Positions 10,905 through 21,000 of a stretch of 64,000 bases of DNA are shown here, piece by piece (position 1 is the stretch's first letter; every line of letters starts with the position of its first letter). Source of the DNA: Charina bottae (Eukaryota; Chordata; Lepidosauria; Squamata; Charinaidae); the NCBI GenBank assembly GCA_023362775.1, contig JALMGJ010000004.1:33473429-33537428 (forward strand), written 5' to 3'. A program made the translations under genes and the position numbers. Below the pieces are notes generated by a model. That model worked only from the letters and a program-made list of their open reading frames with translations. It ran no database searches and was not told the origin of the DNA.

Positions 10905-11945
10905 ATTCAAAACTATGCGGGCTGCTGCATTTTGAACCAATTGCCGATTTGCTTCCGGGTCCAATTCAAAGAGCTGGTTATCACCTTTAAAGCCTTACAT
11001 GGCTTGTTGTTGTTCAGTCATTTAGTCGTGTCCGACTCTTTGTGACCTCATGGACCATAGCACGCCAGGCCTTCCTGTCCTCCACTGTCTCTTGGAGTTT
11101 ACTCAAATTCATGTTCATTACATCGGTGATGCTATCTAACCATCTCATCCTCTGCCGTCCCCTTCTCCTTTTGCCTTCAGTCTTTCCCAGCATCAGGGTC
11201 TTTTCCAGTGAGTCCTCTCTTCGCATTAGGTGGCCAAGGTATTTGAGCTTCAGCTTCAGTATCTGTCCTTCCAATGAGCAGTCAGGGTTGATTTCCTTTA
11301 GGATTGACTGATTTGACCTCCTTGCAGTCCAAGGGACTCTCAAGAGCCTTCTCCAGCACCACAGTTCGAAAGCATCAATTCTTCGGCGCTCAGCCTTCCT
11401 TATGGTCCAACTCTCACAGCCATACATTACTACTGGGAAAACCATAGCTTTAACTATACGGACCTTTGTCGGCAAGGTGATGTCTCTGCTTTTTAAGATG
11501 CTGTCTAGGTTTACCATAGCTTTCCTCCCAAGGAGCAAGCGTCTTTTAATTTCATGGCTGCAGTCACCGTCTGCGGTGATCTTGGAGCCCAAGAAAATAA
11601 AATCTGTCACTGCTTCCATTTCTTCCCCTTCTATTTGCCAGGAAGTGATGGGACCAGATGCCATGATCTGAGTTTTTTTTAATCTCCGTAGTAGCTCCCT
11701 CCCTTTGGAACATCATTCTCCCAGATATGAGATTGGCCTCCTCCTTGCTCCTTTTCCGGAAGGCCCTGAAGACGTGGTTTTGGCAGCGGGCCTGGGGACC
11801 CAATCAAGTGGCTGATATGAATGAGTTTGCTGCCACCGGGGGTGTCTATTGTGTTTTTATGGTTTTTAATTCTGTAAGCCGCCTGGAGTCACCGTGTGTG
11901 AGTTGGGCAGCCTTGTAAATTTGTTTAATAAATAAATAAATAAAT
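10905..11945 (+). mobile_element. L2-like LINE 3' end, interrupted by antisense BovB
   Basis: The left part (10905-11003) encodes a degenerate QLPI.FRVQFKELVITFKALHGL-like C-terminal segment found at the end of L2/CR1-group ORF2 proteins. The right part (11683-11945) continues with the ORF end (FRKALKTW) and a 3' UTR containing ctgtaagccgcctggagtc and a terminal (AAAT)n run, the usual L2-type tail. Between them lies BovB on the opposite strand. The DNA between the two host parts is not fully collinear, so some host sequence was lost. No target duplication was found for the host LINE. Confidence 0.75.
11004..11682 (-). mobile_element. 5'-truncated BovB (RTE) LINE, lineage A
   Basis: Minus-strand fragment with an uninterrupted frame (11014-11664) for the last 216 residues of BovB ORF2. 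Recognisable residues include FLGSKITADGDC, KVRIVKAMVFPVVMYGCESW, the WCWRRLLRVPWTARR box and the C-terminal KSRTRLND. It begins just after the RT palm, so the YADD catalytic site is missing, and it ends at the short BovB 3' tail (complement of ttgttgttgttcag). The intact frame suggests a fairly recent insertion. It lies inside the L2-like remnant on the opposite strand. The product has no endonuclease or RT active site and cannot be functional. Confidence 0.92.
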
Positions 11946-12021
11946 TCAGTGCTTCATTCATTTCATGTGGGACAAACATCAATATAACAAAAGCTAAAGT
12001 GCAGTACTTAATCCTTTAGAT

Positions 12022-12156
12022 CAGTGTTCCTCAACCTTAGCAACTTGAAGATGTGTGGACTTCAACTCCCAGAATTCCCCAGCCAGCAACGCTGGCTAGG
12101 GAATTCTGGGAGTTGAAGTCCACACATCTTCAAGTTGCTAAGGTTGGGGACCCCTG
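12022..12156. mobile_element. Palindromic hAT-type MITE
   Basis: A 135-bp near-perfect palindrome with termini cagtgttcctcaacc and ggttggggacccctg. The central arms contain acttcaactcccagaattc and its complement. An exact 8-bp target duplication, ctttagat, lies at 12014-12021 and 12157-12164. It can fold into one long hairpin. Related copies lie at 12992-13140, 18715-18824 and 39800-39924. Confidence 0.92.
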
Positions 12157-12235
12157 CTTTAGATGACATAAATAATAGGGAAGGAGATGAGATGAACCAG
12201 TGATGATGCTTCAGATCAACTGGGAAACTAAATGA

Positions 12236-12306
<71 letters not shown>
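12236..12306. repeat. (ATT)n(ATC)n compound microsatellite
   Basis: About 13 ATT units change directly into about 11 ATC units. Open frames through it encode poly-Asp or poly-Ile and are artefacts. Confidence 0.95.
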
Positions 12307-12309
<3 letters not shown>

Positions 12310-12310
<1 letters not shown>

Positions 12311-12580
12311 GTTCTGTGCAGGAGTGCACAAAATTTGCGAGACAATTATTTTTGGCTTGTGCCTAGCCCCAAACCTTATCTCACTGTGCTCCTGTTCTGT
12401 CATCACAGTGCATTTTATAGCCTATCAACTTATAGACTTTAACTTTGTATTTTATGTGTCTTCTATATAACTTTTTATGCCCCATACACCTTTCATACCT
12501 TTTATGCTGACTGTATTCCTTCCCCAAGCCATATGTTGATCTATAACTGTAATAAAGATTGATTGGATTAGATTGCATAT
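12310..12580 (+). repeat. Possible retroelement 3' UTR
   Basis: Ends in ctgtaataaagattgattgg, a polyadenylation-signal-containing tail like those of some vertebrate LINEs. No coding remnant is visible upstream, so the assignment is tentative. Confidence 0.3.
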
Positions 12581-12991
12581 TATTATCATTGTTATTAAAA
12601 GAGTTGTAGCACCTATTTCTTTGCCACTTTTTTCTGAAATTAAAAAAAATACTATGATTTTTTTTAAAGAAAAATCTTTGCAAAAGAAACAACGGCACAA
12701 CGAGCTTTGAATTTTATTTTAAAAGGCCAGCTGTTTCAGGAAGATTGTTCCAGCATTTTAAATTATAGAACAGTATTAAGGGTTTAGTATTAGGAATTCT
12801 CAAAAACCCAAAACACTGTTCCTTTCTACAATTTCCTCATGGTTATTTCCTAGCTAGAGAAGCAAGAAAAAGAACTTGGCAGAACTTATTAAGCTGAATT
12901 TCAACATTTGTCCTGGTTTTCTCCAGTCACTGAAATCAGAAAATAGAGTTCCCCACCATTACACACATTCAATCATTCTGACTTCCTAAGC

Positions 12992-13140
12992 CAGTGATTC
13001 TCTTCCTTGGCAACTTTAAGATGTGTGGACTTCAACTCCCAGAATTGGTGAAATCAGTGTTTTTCAGACTTGGCAACTTTAAGATCTGCATGCCGGTGGG
13101 GAATTCTGGGAGTTGAAGTCCATGCATCTTAAAGTTGGCT
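12992..13140. mobile_element. Two adjacent partial palindromic MITEs
   Basis: A left half-element starts at 12992 (cagtgattctcttcc) and stops near 13047. A second copy starts at 13055 (cagtgtttttcagac) and runs through gaattctgggagttgaagtc to about 13140. Both belong to the palindromic family at 12022. The arrangement fits insertion of one copy into or beside another, followed by deletion. Confidence 0.75.
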
Positions 13141-16100
13141 TTAAATGGGCTACTGGGGGAAAATCCCTTTCTGCAAACCCTGTTCTGCCTTCTTCTGTAG
13201 TTTCTGATTTCCCCCCCACCAGGCTAAGAACTCTGGTGGTTTTATTTACAAGTCTGGTAAAAGACTTCTGCTAATATTTCTCCTCAAACCCTTCCAGCCA
13301 ACAGAAGTGGTGTATGCGCATTGGGAAAAGTGTAGTCTTAACTGTACCACCTTCTAGCTCATTTCCCTCCCTAAAAAAACCCTTCCTGGCTCCTTCAAAC
13401 ACCAGCCTAAACCTGTTTCCCAGAACAGTAAAAGATGTTAGATCTGATTTTAATTCATGTTTTGGTCTGGCAATTAGGTTCAGATATTTGAAGCTTTTGC
13501 TGAATATCAGAGGATTCTCGAAATACAGTAGCTGTTGAAGTTTCCCTTGCTAATTAAAGAAAAATAACCGCTTGTTTTTTCTCTCTCTTATGTTCTTGTA
13601 CAGTAAGTGTATTAGAGTGCTGTTCTGTATTACCTAACAAAGCATCTCAATCTATCCAAAACCAAATCACTGAAAATTAAACACTCTTTCAAGAAAACAG
13701 CTGAATCTTTCAGCCTATTAAGCAGAAATCCTTCCCCAACTCAGCAAAGGGATGAAGAAAATCTTTTTGTCTGCATTGTAGTGCTCTGGTTACTCCCTGT
13801 AATCCTGTTCCTTTTCCATGTTTGAATCTAAATACAGTATATTCTTTCCCTGCCCGATGCATGAAGTGTGCTTTTAAGATTTAGCCCATCTTACTTTGTG
13901 GAGACAACTATGTGCCATATTATTTATTGGTAACAATATGGTGTGCACTGTTAGTGTGCTTCTGTGAATTTCTTTAGAAATTCTCTGTTCAATATTCTTA
14001 TGAATAAGGTTCTACATATGGAGTTCTGCCTCTTCGGTGTTGCTATCTTCCTCTGGAATGTCAGAAGTAGTTTCTGAGTTATGTGCCACCTCTGAAGGGG
14101 CTAATCTATTATAATGTAACATGCAGCATTAATGCATTAGGACTTATGTCTCAGGCCACAATTCTAATTTTCTGTCATGAAGAGCCCTACTAGATCATTC
14201 ATACCCAGCTAAAGCTGCTGAAAAACTCATAGTCAGTTCACATGAGGGCATCTGAAGCCCAAAAACATGGTTTTAAAAAGGCCCACATCACTCCTCCATA
14301 TAACGTAACAACTGTAAGATACCTGTGCATTTGACTACTGATGTAGATGTGGAGGAAATGCATCCTTCTGTCAATTTACGAACATTCATGTTTGCATTAA
14401 ACATCTCTGAATTTGTTTACATAGGTTAATGTTCCAGCTGGCTACATCAGGCATGACTTGAATTCATAAATCCGCCTTCACAAATCTAGTCCTTAGAACT
14501 TTTGCCTCAAACAACCTGATTCAGCAAGCTTGATGGGACTGCTGATACACTTCGACATACTTACATGGATTGCAAGTTCTGTTCAGCCTGATCTCAGCAG
14601 ATATTCGTTCTTTTTAGCTGAGTCACACAATCAGCTACGAAGCAACATGTCTTTTATAAACAAGGAGCACAAATACATGCACGAACTGGTTCGATTCTGT
14701 ACTTCATGGGCATTACAGTAGAAATTACAATTTTGATAGAGCAGAGGCAACTGTTTCTAACCATCTTTCCCTGCCAGGAAATAGAAGCTGGGTACTGCAT
14801 AACATTAAGGTGACAAATGTCCTTTTCTTCACAGTATATGTATTTTATAAATGTTGGGTGCTTTTATCATGATTTAACTATGCTTATTTTTACCTAGTTA
14901 ATCAAGTAACTGAATCTTTAAATCCTCACCATAAATTTAGTTTTAGTTTTATAGCTGTGTGAACCAGAGCATTACTGCCAATTCTCCTGAAATGTTCATT
15001 TTTAGATAAATGGATATACATCTTGTACATCAGGTATAACTGCATCCCACAGCTGGTCAGCACACCACCTACATTTTGGAATGCTCATTATAACTACTAT
15101 TTCTGAGTGCAATTCAGCCTAAATACTATTCAAAGAAATAGAGTTTAGCAGTTTAACTGTTGAAGGCTACAGCTAAAACGGCTTGCAGTCTAAAAGGTTC
15201 ATGCCAATTAAAAAGTTCCTCAGTGTCCAGGTGTGCTTCTTCAAGTTTTATTATTTGCATCCCCTAAAAATAATTTGCCCAAAAGCTATTTCATAACATA
15301 AAACATTTATCTCATAATGCAAGGAAGCATATGTGTGTGCAGCTCTGTTTCACTGAAAATGAGAAAGAATCTATGATAACCATGAAAAAAAATTACATAA
15401 ATTTACCTTCGATGGCTGTCAGTCTGTTACAGAACAAAGTGTCATCCTTAAAATATGTTGCAATTTGGTTTTATACTGGAAAAAGCTTTCTTGTTTCATT
15501 TTAGAAGCAAGAAGGATCACTTCATGAAACAAGAGTTATGACTGACATTTTCATATTTGGGAATGAAATAGAATAAATAATGTGGCTGCTTTTCATTATG
15601 AGTTTTCTCACAGGAGTATCCATATGTTCCATTCATATACTGTATAAATTGCTTTCACCTATGAGGCTGTGGAACGACTACTATCTACCAGCTGACGAGT
15701 AAGCGAAGGCTAGTTTTTATCTTTCACAAGGCACCACCTAGCTCCTCCTAAAGTGTCACATTTGTTTTAACTTCTAGCTTTAAAATGGTAGGAATGTTGC
15801 AGACCATGCAGGCCAAAAAAAAATGTGAATAACTTAAGAACAGATGGTTTCCACCACATTAGCCTGGTTGACACATCATGGTAAGTTATCATATGTTTTA
15901 TGTTTAGGTTCTAACAATTCCATGGCATACAGCATTATGATGTGCACACTAGGCCATTTTGGTTTCTTCAACAAACCATAGTTTTAAAAAAAAGTAATAG
16001 CCATTGTGTGTGTTTGCATATATGGGAGATACAAGGAAGAGGAATGGGTGATCTTGTCTACTACTTCTACCATGGTCTACCATAATGCATCCTTTTAGTT

Positions 16101-16310
16101 TCCCCATCCTCCAGTTTGATACTGAATTCCAAATCTCTTGTCTTGTGACCTTCCTTTTTCTAACTCAACTGTCAGACCTTGTTTTACCCTCAAACAATTC
16201 TGCCTTCCTCCTGCTTATGCCTGCTACTACTTCCTGGAAACTCTCTTGGATTATAATTGCATATGCATTCACCTCAAACCAAAAAGATCCGATGTAACTT
16301 ATTTATGGTT
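13141..16310. other. Repeat-poor non-coding stretch
   Basis: More than 3 kb with no recognised interspersed repeat and no gene. Its low repeat density relative to the surroundings is the main observation. Confidence 0.5.
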
Positions 16311-16312
16311 CA

Positions 16313-16531
16313 GAGCCAGTTTGATGTAGTGATTAACGCAACAGGCTAGAACCTGGGAGACCGTGAGTTCTAGTCCTGCCTTAGGCACAAACCCAGCTGG
16401 GTGACCCTGGGCCAATCACTCTCTCTCAGCCCTAGGAAGGAGGCAATGGCAAACCACTTCTGAAAAACCATGCCAAGAAAACTGCAGGGACTTGTCCAGG
16501 CAGTCTCCAAGAATCAGACATGATTGAACAG
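16313..16531 (+). mobile_element. tRNA-derived SINE with BovB-like tail
   Basis: The head gagccagtttgatgtagtg contains a Pol III A box, and gagttctagtcctgcc matches a degenerate B box. The body cagctgggtgaccctgggcc is common to the other tRNA SINEs of the window. The 3' portion runs gcaatggcaaaccacttctg, then gaatcagacatgattgaaca, which resembles BovB/Sauria tails rather than the L2-like tails of the copies at 37729 and 62278. It ends directly in an (AT)n(GT)n microsatellite. Confidence 0.82.

Positions 16532-16598
<67 letters not shown>
16532..16598. repeat. (AT)n(GT)n compound microsatellite
   Basis: About ten AT units followed by about 23 GT units, directly at the 3' end of the SINE, suggesting growth from its tail. 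Confidence 0.95.
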
Positions 16599-16599
<1 letters not shown>

Positions 16600-16691
16600 T
16601 TCAGCATGTACAGCATTGTGCCATTATTCCTTCAAGCGGTTCTTAAAGCTCATCTTTTCTTTGAAGAGATTGGCAAGCTCCCATATGTAGC

Positions 16692-18012
16692 TTAAATTAA
16701 TTCATTGGCGATCACTTGTAGGCGAGTAAGATTGTCTTCCAAGGGTAAAATTTTTACAGTGGATCTGTAAGTGGCTGTAAAGGCCAATTCTGGATCCGCA
16801 CGACCTCCCACAATGAGGGCATAGGTTTCCGGGTGGGAGACGGTCATGATGAGGTTTGCTTGACGTGCCTTCCTTTTAGCTCTTTTCTCCCTTTCGCCCT
16901 GTACTCGTGCTTCTTCAAAGTCCATAAAAGGTAAAGGTAAAGGTTCCCCCCGCACATTTGTACAGTCGTGTTCAACTCTAGGGGCCGGTGCTCATCTCCG
17001 TTTGTTAGCCAAAGAGCCAGCGTTGTCCGAAGATGCTTCCACAGTCATGTGGCCGCATGACGCACGCGGAACGCTGTTACCTACCCACCAAAGTGGTACC
17101 TATTCATCTACTTGCATTTGCATGCTTTCGAATTGCTAGGTTGGCAAGAGCTGGGGCGAGTGCGGGAGCTCACTCCGCACGCAGGGCTAGGGATTTGAAC
17201 CTCCGAACTTGCAATCTTCCGATTGACAAGCCTGACGTCTCACCCGCTGAGCCACCACGCCCCTTCAAAGTCCATAGCGCCTTTAATAAAGGCTGACCTC
17301 CAATTGAAATGCTCATGAGTTAGGGCTTCCCAGTTCTCAATGCTGATATTACATTTTTTTTAAAATTAGTTTTGAGAGAGTGTCTTTGAATCTCTTTTGC
17401 TGTCCACCAATATTCCGTTTTCCATTCTTAAGTTGGGAGTAAAGTAGCTGCTTTGGAAGACGATGGTCAGGCATTCGAACAACATGGCCGGTCCAGCAAA
17501 GTTGATGTTGGATGATCATTGTTTCAATGCTGGTGGTTTTCGCTTCTTCTAATACGCTAACATTAGTCCGCCTATCTTCCCAAGTAATTTGCAGAATTTT
17601 TCGGAGGCAGCGTTGATGGAATCTTTCAAGAAGTTGGAGGTAGCGTTTGTAGAGGGTCCATGTTTCACAGGCGTACAGAAGGGTTGGTAGTACAATGGCT
17701 TTGTAAACAAGCATTTTGGTCTCCCTGCGAATGTCCCGATCCTCAAACACTCTACGCTTCATTTGGGAGAAAGCTACACTCGCAGAGCTCAGGCGATGCT
17801 GAATTTCAGCGTCGATGTCGACTTTTGTAGATAGATGGCTGCCGAGATAAGAAAAGTGGTCAGCATTTTCTAGTGACACACCTTTAAGCTGGATTGATGG
17901 CGCTGCGGAGGGATTGGTTCGAACTTGCTGGTAAAGCACTTTGGTTTTTTTAATGTTAATAGAGAGGCCGAGCTTTTCATATGCTTCTGCAAAGATGTTT
18001 AGGATAGTTTGA
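16692..18012 (-). pseudogene. RTE-like LINE ORF2 C-terminal remnant, split by a SINE
   Basis: Minus-strand coding remnant. Upstream (17349-18012) it reads the end of an RT domain (KLGLSINIKKTKVLYQ), then FSYLGSHLS, AIVLPTLLYACETWTLY, RFHQRCLRKILQITWEDRRTN and LCWTGHVVRMPDHRLPKQLLY. These are typical of the post-RT region of an RTE-type non-LTR retrotransposon distinct from BovB. A stop or frame change lies near 17349. Coding then resumes (ISIENWEALTHEHFNWRSAF), is cut by a Sauria-type SINE at 16927-17262, and continues as AMDFEEARVQGEREKRAKRK to about 16692. The RT active site is absent. I am confident of a non-LTR retrotransposon and less so of the exact clade. Confidence 0.82.
16927..17262 (-). 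mobile_element. Sauria-type SINE inserted in RTE-like LINE
   Basis: Same family as 1214-1602, in the same minus orientation, with the B box as the complement of gatttgaacct. A 14-bp target duplication, cttcaaagtccata, lies at 16913-16926 and 17263-17276, and removing the element restores the LINE reading frame around MDFEEA. It is therefore younger than the host LINE. Confidence 0.93.
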
Positions 18013-18706
18013 AGAATAATAATTATTATTATTCAATAATAAATAAATAAGCTTAAATAAGCTGAAATAAATATCCTTCCCCATGCTTTTGTGTTGAATC
18101 CCATGAAAGATAGAGAACTCTCCATTGCTTGATACTTCTATCAAGGCAATGAAGAGATGGTACCTTCCTTCCCATTCTATATGTGCAAAATTCCACTGGT
18201 GGAGTTATTGAACATTAGTTCAATAGCGAAAGGGGAATAAAATCCTTGATTAACCAGAGTGAGCCAGCTTGGGGGCCCTGGGAAACTGTGTTTGCCAAAC
18301 ATTTCTGCCTTCCAACATGTTGCTATTTCTCCCTATCTCTTAGCATCTGCAGCTCAGGCAGATGCTTCATAATGCCTAATGGTAGCATTGGCAGGAGAAT
18401 GGACTTGGTGACATTTGAGATTTCTTCCAACTCTGCTATTCTAATTATCATATAGCAGAGTGTCAGCCAGAGTAGCATGAACCTGTACCATTGCGAAGTG
18501 CCAATTGTGCATGAAACATTGTATTTATTCTTTCTCCTTCCCACTTTCTAATTAAAACAAAAACAGAGACAACTGCCCAGGGTTGTTCTGCATTGAAATT
18601 TTCTTCTGCGTCTTTCTTAACTGGAAACGAAAAAGGAGAATGGGAAAAATGCTTCCACATTATTTTCAAAGAAGAAAAAATCCTGGTGAAATTCTTATGA
18701 TTGAGA
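18013..18706. other. Unannotated non-coding stretch
   Basis: Short AT-rich simple sequence at the start (ataataattattatt), then nothing recognised. Confidence 0.45.
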
Positions 18707-18714
18707 GTGTAGAC

Positions 18715-18824
18715 CAGTGTTTCTCAGCCTTGGCAACTTTGAGCTGTATGGACCTCATGCTGGCTGGGGAATTCTGGGAGTTGAAGTCCATACAGCTTAA
18801 AGTTGCCAAGGTTGAGAAACAGTG
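18715..18824. mobile_element. Palindromic hAT-type MITE
   Basis: Termini cagtgtttctcagcc and ggttgagaaacagtg, with gaattctgggagttgaagtc in the right arm. Exact 8-bp target duplication gtgtagac at 18707-18714 and 18825-18832. The left arm is shortened relative to the 12022 copy. Confidence 0.9.
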
Positions 18825-19103
18825 GTGTAGACTTTTGCACTTATTTTAATTATGAAGAAACTGGCAAGTGTGTACTGATATGCTGTACATACAGTATATC
18901 ACTGTCTTTCCTTGCACAATCACTTCTGTTGGACTGAAGTCAGCTCCACCCACTTCAGTCCCAAGGAGAAGCATTACAGAACACTCTTCCCAATGAGTCT
19001 TTTTAATCATGGAGACATGGCCAGCCAGAATGGCTGCAGAGTGATATGTGTGTCAATAAAAAAAGCCTCAATACCTTTAGCAAAGCTGGGCACAACAGAC
19101 TAG

Positions 19104-20020
19104 CAGAATAATAGAGTTGGAAGGAAACCTTTAGGCCACTGAATCCAGATTAAAGCATTCCAGACAGATTGCTTCCACTTGAACATATCAAATGGAAAAG
19201 AACCCATCACCTCTTTGGATAACTTTCATTCTTGAACTACTTTTACTGTTAGGAAGTTTTTTCCTAATATTTTATCTAAATCTGCCTTCTTGTCATTTAA
19301 ATTCATTATTCTATTTCCTGTGTTCTGAATCAAAAAGAACAGATCTGGATCCAGTATTTGAAGAGTGATATTATACTGTATCTATCTTCAGTCTTCTTTT
19401 CTCAAGGGTTACCATAGCCAACCCCTTTGACTTCTCTTTATAGGATTTGATTTCTAGTTCCTGATCATCCTCATAGCCCTTCTCCAAACCTGTTCCAATT
19501 TCTGTGATTGTTTTTATATTTTGTATTTGGTTTTATTGTATACTGCCCAGAGTCAATTTAGAGATAGGCAATGCCTACATTGAATAAATTAAATTAAATT
19601 AGTTATAGTGTGATGCTCCGAATTGGACATCAGTAAGATCTGACAAAAGCAGGATAAAGTGTCACAATTATTTCCTGTGATTTGGAAAGTACACTTTTGT
19701 TAATGCATCATATAATTGCCTAATTGCTTTTTTGCAACCATATCACATTACTGGCTCATATTCACTTTTCAGTCAACTATTATTCCAAGATTTTTTTTGG
19801 AAATAATGTTACCAAGCCAGGTGTCCCATGCTATACCTGTGCATTTGATGTTTCTAAGTGAGGAATTTGGCAATTATTTCTTGTTACTTTAGCCCATTTA
19901 AGATTATTTTTAATTTTATTTCTATCACCTAGAGTTTTTATTTCCATCTCTTAGGTTAATTATCCTACCCAATTTTGAATCAACTACAAATTTGATATAG
20001 ATTCCTTCTACCTTTTAAGT
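19104..20020 (-). mobile_element. Antisense CR1 LINE 3' region, interrupted
   Basis: The plus strand shows agagttggaaggaaacctt near the left end, the complement of the amniote CR1 3' region, followed by CR1-like antisense segments such as cttctccaaacctgttccaa, gccaggtgtcccatgc and gaatcaactacaaatttgat. Interrupted by a plus-strand L2-type tail at about 19513-19605. The copy is diverged and old. Confidence 0.8.
19513..19605 (+). mobile_element. L2-type LINE/SINE tail inserted in CR1
   Basis: Contains tatactgcccagagtc and a short gagataggca hairpin followed by aataaattaaattaaatt, the common tail of L2-group LINEs and their SINEs. CR1 sequence continues on both sides. Confidence 0.65.
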
Positions 20021-20902
20021 ATCATAAGAGTAAGGTCAAAACCACAGCAAAAGAAAGGCTTAAAAATAATTAAAGAAAAGCAAGTATGGGATATACTCTA
20101 ACTCCATCAAACTGGAATTATTTGTAGCCTGTCTCTACAGTCCCTATTTTAAATACTTCATAGTTATTTTGTATTGGTATTTTATTGGTGTTTCTGTATT
20201 TTAAATTTTGTACTTGTGTTTCTTTGATTTATGTTCTGGCCCCATAAATAAAATAAATGAAAAATGGGATTTAGGCTACAATCCCAAATACACTTAAGCA
20301 AGAATATGCTCCTTGGAATATAGGGATACTGCATAGGACACTTATACATGACAAGCTAACCATCTGTTAAAAAGTGGACTAGTAACATTCTTTTATCTTT
20401 GTGTGTTCCTTCATGCATGATTAATTTGAAACATGTCTGGAAGCTAAATTAGCCAAACACTGTCTAAAAAATGAAAATTTCACTAAATGCTAGTAATATT
20501 TAAAGCTACTTTAAGAAGCAGACAAGCCAAGAACACTGGTGCCAGTTTCCATTAAAAGGGACAATTAACTACAGAGTAATACTAGATAAATACATGACTG
20601 GTGACAAAGTAAATGCTATAGAACTCTAGAGTAATTATCTGGTTCTCTCTCTCTTTTTTAAAAAAATAAAAAAAAATAAAACAAAGGCTTATCCTAACAT
20701 CTAAAAAGTGGAAGTTACATCACAATTAGCTTTTGGTAACCAGGCGTATAATTATAAGGAAATCTGCATAAAAATAATTCAGTATTTATATAGTCTTTTC
20801 AATATAATTATAGGGTAGCTGACTGATTAAACAGGGGAGTGCCATGGAACGGAAAGTGATACCAACACACAAAGACAAAAATGAATTGTCAGAGACAGAG
20901 AG
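20021..20902. other. Unannotated non-coding stretch
   Basis: AT-rich. A ccccataaataaaataaatg segment near 20240 may be a decayed LINE/SINE tail. No gene recognised. Confidence 0.4.
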
Positions 20903-20929
20903 AGAAAAGAAAAAGAAAGAAAGAAAGAA

Positions 20930-20986
<57 letters not shown>

Positions 20987-21000
20987 AGAGAGAGAGAGAA
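20903..21000. repeat. (GAAA)n microsatellite with GA tail
   Basis: Purine tract of GAAA/AAAG units ending in agagagagag. The FFLS-rich open frames on the minus strand and the RKKE-rich frame on the plus strand are artefacts of it. Confidence 0.95.

Noticed and set aside
12062..12406. 114-codon frame with poly-Asp and poly-Ile
   Set aside because: Translation of an ATT/ATC microsatellite and part of a MITE.
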